NCBI GenBank assembly: GCA_003506095.1
Contig: DNWZ01000700.1
Coordinates: forward strand, 1 to 12,944
Reading direction: 5' to 3'
Source of the DNA: Planctomycetaceae bacterium
GTDB lineage: Bacteria > Planctomycetota > Planctomycetia > Pirellulales > Pirellulaceae
Length of the DNA: 12,944 nucleotides
Positions 1 to 5,572 of the stretch are shown here, in pieces. Below the pieces are notes generated by a model. It did no database searches. It saw only the letters and a list, made by a program, of their open reading frames with translations, and was not told where the DNA came from. Every line of letters starts with the position of its first letter. Position 1 is the first letter of the stretch. Made by a program: the position numbers and the translations under genes.

Positions 1-45
1 GATGCGGCTAATTTTTTTGCCGAAGGTTTTGTGCCGACATACTGA
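1..45 (+). CDS. Possible 3' end of a convergent plus-strand gene (partial)
   Basis: The first frame from base 1 is open for 14 codons, reads DAANFFAEGFVPTY and ends at TGA 43-45. This tail looks more protein-like than the other two plus frames. If real, it is the C-terminus of a gene entering from the left, and it would converge on the PII-like gene ending at 64. The stretch is too short to assign a family, and a chance open frame of this length is common, so this is a weak call. A small 5-bp hairpin (GCAAA/TTTGC, 46-59) lies between the two stops; I do not call it a terminator because it lacks a T-tract. Confidence 0.25.
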   Translation, partial: DAANFFAEGFVPTY

Positions 46-63
46 GCAAAAACGTTTGCCGGG

Positions 64-1221
64 TCAGCGAATTGGTGTGAAGGTTCTGACCAACGGGACT
101 TCATGAGTAAAGCAACAGGTTGATCTCATTTCGTTTTTAACTACCGCATCGCGAAACAATTCGATCAAGTTAACGACTTTCGACGGCGGAGCGACCATGG
201 TCACGCAGGCGAACTCGCGATTGATTCGTAACCCGGTTTGGGAATGGGATGATTGTGTATCGGCGAATCGCCAATTGCTGATGCTGGCACCGGACACGCC
301 TTGTTCCAGGAACATTTGCAAAAGTGTTTCGGAATCTTTTCGTTGTGAGACAACATTCAGCAGCCTCAGGTCTCGGCTGACACCACGGCTGTCAGTTGCG
401 AACTCGCTTGCACGTGGGTCGTGAACCAACAGCGGATTGGCCCGCCACTGGGTTGAGCCACTGAGCGAGTCGATCGCACGCACTAGTTGGTGGATGCTGA
501 CGGAGTGTTTTTTGGCTTGAAATACACTCGCTAAATTGGTTAACCCTTTGCTGGCCGGCAATTGGTAAACAAAGCCGCGGCCGGGTTGTTCGACATTGCC
601 GGCTTGGGCCATCGCTTGGAAGACGGCGTCGAGGTCGAACTCATCGACCACGACGATCACCAGTTCCTTTTCATGTCGCTTGGTGATTCGCAACAAGCCG
701 AGGCGGTCGCGAAGTCCATAGCCGCGGACATAGGCGATCGTAGCGCCTTGGGCTCCCGCCTTGATGGCCGCGCGGGCGATCGGCTCGGCCGTTCCACGAT
801 CGGTTGTGTGCATCAGTGCAAAGAGGTTTCGTTTGAACTTGATGTCGAACGATTCGGATTCGAACCGATAGTTGCCCGGGGTCCACAGCGGATAGTCGTC
901 GGCACAAATCAACTCTTCGCAGGGTGTGGCGAAGATCGAACCGGCCCCGTAAAGTTGCAGTTTGCCAACAATGACAATCTGTTCCATCAAACGATCGACT
1001 TCTTGCCCGGGGACGATCAGGTGTAAGATTTCTTGTTCGGGTGAGATCGCGGGCAGCAGTGATTGATACCAATGCTGCTGGACCAACGTGCCGCGAGCGC
1101 TGGTCATCATCACATGCGCCGCACCGCTGTCCAAAACCGATTGGCTGACCAGACCCACGCTTTGCCGTGGCAGAATCGCGGTAACGAATGCATAGCCGGA
1201 ATGCTGACTAAAGGATTTCAT
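64..1221 (-). CDS. Triple PII-like domain protein, putative regulator of the adjacent DUF1538 membrane protein
   Basis: This 385-residue soluble protein has no signal peptide or membrane span. I see three successive PII-like (ferredoxin-like fold) modules at about residues 10-103, 132-226 and 284-381. Each has a beta strand, a helix that starts after a polar turn, a second strand after a small-residue turn (DSGAAHVMM, KAGAQGATIAYV, EQGVSGASI), a variable T-loop-like stretch, another strand and helix, and a final strand. Module 2 is clearest, ending in PGRGFVYQLPASKG, which resembles the B-loop/C-terminal part of PII proteins; module 1 ends in YGAGSIFATP. PII proteins are normally about 110-residue homotrimers that bind ATP/ADP and 2-oxoglutarate and control enzymes or transporters. 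Three modules in one chain could form a covalent trimer. The ATG lies inside the end of the DUF1538 gene (14-bp overlap), so the two are almost surely co-translated. The classic uridylylated T-loop tyrosine is not evident. The ligand is unknown, and the domain call rests on pattern reading. Confidence 0.7.
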   Translation of the reverse strand: MKSFSQHSGYAFVTAILPRQSVGLVSQSVLDSGAAHVMMTSARGTLVQQHWYQSLLPAISPEQEILHLIVPGQEVDRLMEQIVIVGKLQLYGAGSIFATPCEELICADDYPLWTPGNYRFESESFDIKFKRNLFALMHTTDRGTAEPIARAAIKAGAQGATIAYVRGYGLRDRLGLLRITKRHEKELVIVVVDEFDLDAVFQAMAQAGNVEQPGRGFVYQLPASKGLTNLASVFQAKKHSVSIHQLVRAIDSLSGSTQWRANPLLVHDPRASEFATDSRGVSRDLRLLNVVSQRKDSETLLQMFLEQGVSGASISNWRFADTQSSHSQTGLRINREFACVTMVAPPSKVVNLIELFRDAVVKNEMRSTCCFTHEVPLVRTFTPIR

Positions 1222-3160
1222 CGGTCACCGCATCAATTTCATCTTTTCGCGATCGACTGACGATCAATCCGACCAGCAACACGGTCAGGATTGGCCCGAC
1301 CGATGCTAACGCCAGGATACCGAATCCGTCGATGACACCAGGCACATTGGCACCGATTCCCAGCCCCATCGCCAAGACAAGCGGCACGGTTATCGGTCCC
1401 GTGGTCACGCCCGCCCCGTCCCAAGCAAAGTTGACAAACTCGTCAGACGACAAAACGGTCAGCAGCAGTAGTAAAAGGTACGGTGGCACGAGTAACGTCG
1501 TTAGGTCAAGCGATTCGAATGCCATCTGGGCCACGCCTGCGGCGATTCCTAAACCGACGCCAATCGCCACGACTTGCATCAATAGTTTCTTCTTGAACAC
1601 ACCCACCGTCACCTCCTCGACGGTTTCGCCCATCGCATTCAAGGCGGGTTCGGCCAGCGTCGCCCCATAACCCAAAAAGAATGCAAACAGCATGGTGACG
1701 ACTTTTCCTGTTACCGGGTTATCGAACACGGCAGGCACCGCACCGTCTGCACCCCACGGCACGATCGAGGCAAAGGTGACAGGAACGTTGCTGCCCAATT
1801 GCGTCCCCAGCGGTGTCAGTCCGATCGTCAAACCGAGACTAAAAAACGCCATCCCGATCAGCGAAAAAACAATCCCCAGAAAAATCTCGTCGCTCTTCCT
1901 CAGCTTCTCTCTCAGGATCACCAGCAGCGTGACGAACATAAAAATACAAAGTGGCAAGATCGCTTGAGCTGATATTCGCAGCGCACCGAGCAGTTCTTGG
2001 CCGACCTGCAGGCTATTGTCCCAAGGGCGTTCGGTCTGGCCGAAAACCAGGTTGTCGATGATGCTGGTCTGAGGAACCTTCTGTAGGACGATCTCGGCGT
2101 TTCGATGAACGATCTGGCCGTCTTCCAAGACAACCTCACCACCGATGAAGCGAGTCTCATAGCTTCGCGGATCGACCGGCAGTCGGCGCTCCAGCAGATA
2201 CGCTTGAAACTCCGCTTCGGTGAAACCCGGCGGTGCATTATCCACTGGCAAACTGGCTTCGGGTTCCGGCACGACGGGGGCGGTCGCGACCTCCCGACGA
2301 TCGCCCTGATAACTTGGACCGCCGTAATAGTCTCCGGCGTACTGGTGATAAATCGCTAGTGAAAAGACCGCCAGGATCGGGAACAGCGAAGCGAGCGTAA
2401 CGATGCCGAAACCGGCGTCCGCACCGCCGGAACTTTGCGTACTGTCGCTGCCGATCATGCGGCAAACACCGATCCCGAGTGCCAGCACCAAGGGAACGGT
2501 TACCGGTCCGGTGGTCACCGCCCCGCAATCCCAAGCCAATCCGATCACCGGCGACAGCAACGGGTCTGCGTACGCATAAAGCGTCAGGGACAGCAGAATC
2601 GTCACGAGGGGAATCACCAAAGACCTGAGTCGCCAACCTAGAAAGAATCGGAAAATCCCGATTGCCACGGCAATGCCGACACCGATCCCAACAGCCAAAA
2701 CCAATTGACCTGCGAAATCGTTCAACAAACTGAACAGCATCGGCGCTGCGTCGGGCTCGACCCCGCCACCAGCCCTTTTGAGTACGGCGATGGCCGGTTC
2801 GGCAAACGTCGCCCCAAGCCCCAACAGGAAAGCGAACCCGAGGATCATCGGCAGCTTAGAGTTTCGTGGCAAGATCGCGCCGATGGTTTCGCCAAATGGC
2901 ATCAAGCCCAATCGCAACCCTTCCATGAAGAAGGTCAGTCCAACAACGACCAAAAGCACTCCTAGGGCGATCGTTAGGCCATAGATAATCGGCAATCGCA
3001 ACATGAAGATCTGGAATATCAACAAGTAGGCGATGATGAACCACACCGAGCGGAGTTGTTCGGTGGCCTTTTCGCGGAAATACCGCCAAAGAATCGATGC
3101 AATGCCACCCACGCCGAGTGTTTGGAGTGCGAACCGTGTGGAAGACGGTGGATTTGACAT
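1208..3160 (-). CDS. DUF1538-family integral membrane protein, tandem-duplicated
   Basis: This is a 650-residue polytopic inner-membrane protein of unknown substrate. It is built as two homologous halves. Half 1 carries GATFAEPA (116-123) and WDCGAVTTGPVTVPLVLALG (210-229). Half 2 carries GATLAEPA (499-506) and WDGAGVTTGPITVPLVLAMG (580-599). These paired signatures are what I recognise as DUF1538. Hydrophobic segments fill roughly 37-75, 102-130, 150-230 and 250-270 in the first half and 395-417, 427-447, 485-505, 525-545, 555-570, 585-605 and 612-634 in the second. A hydrophilic stretch (about 272-390, proline- and charge-rich) separates the halves. I start at the ATG at 3160 because the upstream in-frame extension to 3340 is arginine-rich and unlike the family; a purine-rich GGGGGAAGCG lies about 11 bases before it. 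The conserved acidic/threonine motifs in membrane segments suggest a transporter or channel, and the coupled PII-like gene suggests it is regulated by a nucleotide- or metabolite-sensing partner. The transporter role is inference. Confidence 0.82.
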   Translation of the reverse strand: MSNPPSSTRFALQTLGVGGIASILWRYFREKATEQLRSVWFIIAYLLIFQIFMLRLPIIYGLTIALGVLLVVVGLTFFMEGLRLGLMPFGETIGAILPRNSKLPMILGFAFLLGLGATFAEPAIAVLKRAGGGVEPDAAPMLFSLLNDFAGQLVLAVGIGVGIAVAIGIFRFFLGWRLRSLVIPLVTILLSLTLYAYADPLLSPVIGLAWDCGAVTTGPVTVPLVLALGIGVCRMIGSDSTQSSGGADAGFGIVTLASLFPILAVFSLAIYHQYAGDYYGGPSYQGDRREVATAPVVPEPEASLPVDNAPPGFTEAEFQAYLLERRLPVDPRSYETRFIGGEVVLEDGQIVHRNAEIVLQKVPQTSIIDNLVFGQTERPWDNSLQVGQELLGALRISAQAILPLCIFMFVTLLVILREKLRKSDEIFLGIVFSLIGMAFFSLGLTIGLTPLGTQLGSNVPVTFASIVPWGADGAVPAVFDNPVTGKVVTMLFAFFLGYGATLAEPALNAMGETVEEVTVGVFKKKLLMQVVAIGVGLGIAAGVAQMAFESLDLTTLLVPPYLLLLLLTVLSSDEFVNFAWDGAGVTTGPITVPLVLAMGLGIGANVPGVIDGFGILALASVGPILTVLLVGLIVSRSRKDEIDAVTDEIL

Positions 3161-3331
3161 GCGGCGAGCTTTCGCTTCCCCCGAAAGATGAATCAAATTA
3201 GGGTTTGTCACTGCAAACCAGTGGCCTTGGCCAATGTGGCGTCGGCACCGGCGCCCCGAAGTGTACCAGATTATTTCAGGGGCGAATCCGGCGTTAGTGA
3301 CGGAAGCGCGCCGACGATCATCCTGTCCGTC

Positions 3332-3370
3332 TGGTGCCATCCACTCTCATTTGGTGCCATCCATATTTTG
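3332..3370. repeat. Left flank of RAYT unit: TGGTGCCATCCA doublet and left inverted-repeat copy
   Basis: TGGTGCCATCCA occurs twice in direct orientation, at 3332-3343 and 3352-3363, with a 20-bp period. The stretch 3342-3370 is also an imperfect inverted copy of 4913-4941 on the far side of the transposase gene (23 of 29 positions identical by my alignment). The shared core is GGTGCCA followed by a YCCA and a T-run. The copy lies just upstream of the DUF1538 operon and does not overlap its chosen start. Confidence 0.5.
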
Positions 3371-3692
3371 AAATGTGGACGGGGCGGGCAATGGCCTCAA
3401 GATCACTGACTGGCGAGAGATAACGCCTTAGGCGAGTGCTGGTTCGTAACGAACGACGAGCGTTGTCCAGGGTTCGTTGCCGACCGCACCCAGTGACACG
3501 CAAACGATTCTTGCCCCAATCAAACATACCGGGTCGAGATCAGCAATCTTGCCGACATCAAACGCCTGATTAGGCACGTCTCGACTCAAGTCGCAACGAC
3601 TTAGGCATGCCGTTGCCGCTTCCCAAAGTGCCTGAACTTGCGACTCAAGACTCTTGACCCAAAGTTTCGGCAAAGGCGGCTTCGTGAGTTAT
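3371..3692. other. Non-coding interval downstream of the transposase, inside the left repeat
   Basis: This stretch holds short open frames but nothing I trust as a gene. The longest, 3428-3673 on the minus strand, would encode 81 residues with an unusual number of Cys and Trp and no recognisable motif. Small structured elements are present: CGCC-TTA-GGCG near 3424-3434, GTTCG-TAA-CGAAC at 3442-3454, and CGACTCAAG repeated directly near 3582-3590 and 3641-3649. These could belong to a recognised end or structured tail of the RAYT unit. I see no terminator with a clean T-tract after the transposase stop. Confidence 0.4.
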
Positions 3693-4859
3693 CTAGGCAG
3701 CCAAATACAAGCTTCGAGCGGCTCGTTGGCCTCGGTGCCAACGCTTGCCAGACTTCTTCGCGTCCGCCTCCATCGCTGCCGGCGATCCGATGCACGTCGA
3801 ACGACCAAAATATTTCTTGAAATGCCAAACCATGTCACGCCACATCGTCGAATCGATGCCTAGCGATGTTAAAACCGTCGCAAGCTGTGCTGGCACTTCC
3901 GACACCACTCCATCAATCCCTTGCTTCGCAGTCCAATTGAGCAACTGCAAATAATCCTCCCAGTTGATCTGCAAGAATCCGCGATCGCTTGCCCGTAATC
4001 CATCACCATGGAGCTGGGCATCGAGCGTCAGAATCTGCTTGTCCAACGTCAACGGTGACAACCACGCATCGCTAGCAATCTTGCTGCCCGTCGGGTTGCG
4101 TTTCTTTTTCTTATGCTGCTTCCTCAACTCAGCAACCGGAGTGTTCTTGATCTTGTTGCCCGCTTCTTGGTTCGTGATCGGTACCAGATCAAATGCAGCC
4201 GCGTGGATCTGCTTGCCTTTGGCCGCATGAATCCGATCGTGAGCCGATGTGTGTGTCGCCTTCTCAGGGATTTCGACCATTGCCGCCCGGATCGGGTTGA
4301 GATCGACATACATCGCGCACGCCAACAAACCGGTCTCGTCCATGATCCGCAGCGCCTTGAATCTCCCTTCCCAAAAGCGGCCCGTACATTCATCTTGACG
4401 ATTCGCAATTCGAGCAATCGGTTCGGAAAGTGCCCGCATGAACCACGAAATATCCGACAATCGCTCGCGAATCACGACCAGCCGTTCAGGCTGGTTAACC
4501 AACATTTGAACATCGCTTTCGGTCGGCTCGGAGAGATGCTCCTCCAGCCTTCGTCCTGGAAAAACACGCAACCAGCGGATCGCCACTTCCTGATCCGTCC
4601 ACTTTGCAACGACATCGGGCCGGTTGCGGAGGATCAGGTGCATGTGATTGCTCATGATCGCGTAGGTCAGCACATCGATCCCGAAGACGGATGCGAGCGC
4701 TTCCAGTCGCCGTCGAATCCACTCGCGTCGGTGCGAGAAATCCTTGCCGGATTTCTCATCAACACCGGTCAACCACGCCCGCCGGACGCACCTTTGCACG
4801 ACATGAACGATCCCAACTTCCGACGCTTGAAACTCTTCGACACGCTTTGCTCTGCCCAT
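3693..4859 (-). CDS. REP-associated tyrosine transposase (RAYT, IS200/IS605 TnpA-like, Y1 HUH family)
   Basis: This 388-residue HUH single-strand DNA transposase is expected to nick and join DNA at short hairpin or REP-like sequences. The HUH metal motif is NHMH at residues 71-74, in YAIMSNHMHLIL. The region CTGRFWEGRFKAL (158-170) followed by AMYVDLNPIRAAMV (182-195) is characteristic of RAYT/Y1 transposases; Tyr184 is a candidate catalytic tyrosine but may instead be the conserved structural one. The N-terminal strand VGIVHVVQRCVRRAWL (15-30) fits the first beta strand of the fold. Most RAYTs are about 150-220 residues. The extra length here comes from an insert at about 80-140 and a lysine-rich, then uncharacterised C-terminal region (about 245-388). 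I start at the ATG at 4859 because GGGAGGAG stands 5 bases before it, although the frame stays open upstream to 5045. It appears intact, with no frameshift. Confidence 0.88.
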   Translation of the reverse strand: MGRAKRVEEFQASEVGIVHVVQRCVRRAWLTGVDEKSGKDFSHRREWIRRRLEALASVFGIDVLTYAIMSNHMHLILRNRPDVVAKWTDQEVAIRWLRVFPGRRLEEHLSEPTESDVQMLVNQPERLVVIRERLSDISWFMRALSEPIARIANRQDECTGRFWEGRFKALRIMDETGLLACAMYVDLNPIRAAMVEIPEKATHTSAHDRIHAAKGKQIHAAAFDLVPITNQEAGNKIKNTPVAELRKQHKKKKRNPTGSKIASDAWLSPLTLDKQILTLDAQLHGDGLRASDRGFLQINWEDYLQLLNWTAKQGIDGVVSEVPAQLATVLTSLGIDSTMWRDMVWHFKKYFGRSTCIGSPAAMEADAKKSGKRWHRGQRAARSLYLAA

Positions 4860-4864
4860 GATTT

Positions 4865-4872
4865 CTCCTCCC
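4865..4872 (-). promoter_or_regulatory. Strong Shine-Dalgarno site fixing the transposase start
   Basis: On the minus strand GGGAGGAG lies 5 bases upstream of the ATG at 4859. It is the best ribosome-binding site in the window, clearly stronger than those of the neighbouring chromosomal genes, and it rules against the longer start at 5045. Confidence 0.8.
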
Positions 4873-4882
4873 GTTTGTTCCG

Positions 4883-4912
4883 ATTCTAAAAAAAAATTCG
4901 CAGCCTTGTCAA
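4883..4912 (-). promoter_or_regulatory. Sigma-70-type promoter of the transposase gene
   Basis: The minus strand carries a perfect -35 box TTGACA (4907-4912), an 18-bp spacer containing most of a nine-T run, and a -10 box TAGAAT (4883-4888, one mismatch to TATAAT). Predicted transcription starts near 4876, giving a leader of about 17 bases that contains the Shine-Dalgarno site. The -35 box directly adjoins the right inverted-repeat copy, so a transposase bound to its own repeat could repress this promoter; that is inference. Confidence 0.7.
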
Positions 4913-4941
4913 CAAAAGGTGGGTGGCACCATTTGGGAGTG
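4913..4941. repeat. Right inverted-repeat copy beside the transposase promoter
   Basis: The stretch is related in inverse orientation to 3342-3370 (23 of 29 positions identical). Its core, GGTGGGTGGCACC, can itself fold as GGTG-GGTGG-CACC, a 4-bp stem with a 5-base loop, the sort of small hairpin RAYT enzymes recognise. It is adjacent to the -35 box of the transposase. Between here and the integrase fragment (4942-5060) I see no gene. Confidence 0.5.
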
Positions 4942-5060
4942 ATGCGATGTGACACGTCGAACCAGCTTTGGTTGCTTGATTGATCGGTAGCGGCCACCTG
5001 GGGCGATGGTTGGCCCAAAAGGGTAGCGGCCTGAACGTCCCGCATCGCCGGATCAAACTC

Positions 5061-5234
5061 CTAGGGATGGGGCAACCCGTTCGCTTGATAGATGCCGATC
5101 AAGACGGCATGCCTGGCGATTGATTCAGGTGAATCATGCGGGCCGAGGTAAAAGTCGCGTCCGCCAATCGTGACAACAGACCAACCGGAAAGATGAAATT
5201 GCCGCCCCGGAGCTTTGGATTTGGGCCTGGCCAT
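5061..5234 (-). pseudogene. Truncated N-terminus of a planctomycete-type site-specific integrase
   Basis: The 57-codon frame starts MARPKSKAPGRQFHLSG and continues through VVTIGGRDFYLGPHDSPES to a stop right after NGLPHP. This resembles the start of planctomycete tyrosine recombinases, in which a basic MxRPKxxxP segment is followed by a small arm-type DNA-binding domain with a GR(D)-YLG-P core. Full proteins are several hundred residues long and carry a catalytic R...HxxR...Y domain, none of which is present here in any frame. I choose the ATG at 5234; a longer start at 5309 adds 25 unrelated residues. The position just 3' of a tRNA gene, in the same direction, is where integrase genes of tRNA-integrated elements lie. 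It is most likely dead, although a small DNA-binding protein cannot be excluded. Confidence 0.68.
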
Positions 5235-5307
5235 TGGTGGTGGTTCCCGTTGTAAACCTGACCGAGTTATTCGGTACAGATTCGACTTTGAAACGCGGCC
5301 GCACACC

Positions 5308-5337
5308 AAAAGAACGGCAACGTTTTTAACGTTTCCG
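5308..5337 (-). terminator. Intrinsic terminator downstream of tRNA-Met
   Basis: On the minus strand CGGAAACGTT, a 3-base AAA loop and AACGTTGCCG form a 10-bp stem with one mismatch (5315-5337). It is followed at once by TTCTTTT (5308-5314). It starts about 28 bases after the tRNA 3' end, so it likely ends the tRNA transcript before the integrase fragment. Its symmetric AACGTT-TTT-AACGTT core could also be an operator. Confidence 0.5.
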
Positions 5338-5364
5338 GCCGTAAATTGCGGTCTTTTCTATCAA

Positions 5365-5438
5365 TAGCGGAGACCGGACTTGAACCGGTGACACCCGGCT
5401 TATGAAGCCGGTGCTCTAACCAACTGAGCTACTCCGCC
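5365..5438 (-). tRNA. tRNA-Met (anticodon CAU), probably elongator
   Basis: The 74-base cloverleaf reads: acceptor GGCGGAG paired with CTCCGCT (G1 opposite U72 is a wobble); D arm GCTC/GAGC; anticodon arm CCGGC/GCCGG with loop TTCATAA; variable loop GTGTC; T arm ACCGG/CCGGT with loop TTCAAGT; discriminator A73. The CCA end is not encoded (TTG follows). The anticodon stem lacks the three consecutive G:C pairs of initiator tRNA, so this is an elongator. A CAU anticodon can also belong to the lysidine-modified tRNA-Ile2. Features such as GTAGCTCAGTTGGTTAGAGC and the GGTGTCAC region favour Met. The gene has its own promoter upstream, and its 3' end faces an integrase fragment. Confidence 0.9.
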
Positions 5439-5451
5439 GAAGAGAGTGCGT

Positions 5452-5479
5452 AGTTTAAGGGACTTCATCGGGGTGTCAA
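5452..5479 (-). promoter_or_regulatory. Promoter of the tRNA-Met gene
   Basis: The minus strand shows TTGACA (5474-5479), a 16-bp spacer and TAAACT (5452-5457, four of six matches to TATAAT). The -10 box ends 13 bases before the tRNA 5' end, so the leader would be only a few bases long, usual for a stable-RNA gene. The perfect -35 box makes the call reasonable. Confidence 0.6.
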
Positions 5480-5572
5480 TCGCTGTTGCCTGCTGCCCCC
5501 TTGACTGTTGGCCTTGCGAAAATCCACACCCTGGCGCGCGAACTGGGGGCGTCAGCATCTAGGTCAATCGGG

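Larger units (their letters stand above)
3332..4941 (-). mobile_element. Putative RAYT-type transposable unit bounded by imperfect inverted repeats
   Basis: The unit contains one HUH transposase gene (3693-4859), its promoter and ribosome-binding site, about 320 bp of non-coding DNA at the downstream end, and a related 29-bp sequence in inverse orientation at each side. RAYT genes in other bacteria sit between inverted REP sequences that the enzyme recognises, so this layout fits that pattern. The boundaries are only my estimate from the repeats. I see no obvious target duplication, and IS200-like HUH elements do not make one. Whether the unit moves on its own or is a domesticated single-copy RAYT cannot be decided here. 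Confidence 0.42.

Noticed and set aside
3161..3340. N-terminal extension of the DUF1538 gene to an ATG at 3340
   Set aside because: The extra 60 residues are polar and arginine-rich with no family resemblance. They run into the TGGTGCCATCCA doublet, and the ATG at 3160 sits right before the first natural segment.
3428..3673. 81-residue minus-strand open frame
   Set aside because: It has no recognisable motif, unusual Cys/Trp content and no ribosome-binding site; overlapping frames are equally open.
4113..4889. 258-residue plus-strand open frame opposite the transposase
   Set aside because: It is antisense to a clear HUH transposase and its translation looks like a shadow, with many Arg, His and Pro residues and no motif.
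4860..5045. Longer transposase starting at 5045
   Set aside because: The region holds a clear promoter and Shine-Dalgarno site for the ATG at 4859, and the added residues would be translated from the repeat.
5315..5337. AACGTT-TTT-AACGTT as an attachment site or CRISPR-like repeat
   Set aside because: It is a single hairpin followed by a T-rich run, better explained as the tRNA terminator. No CRISPR-type repeat-spacer series is seen anywhere in the window.
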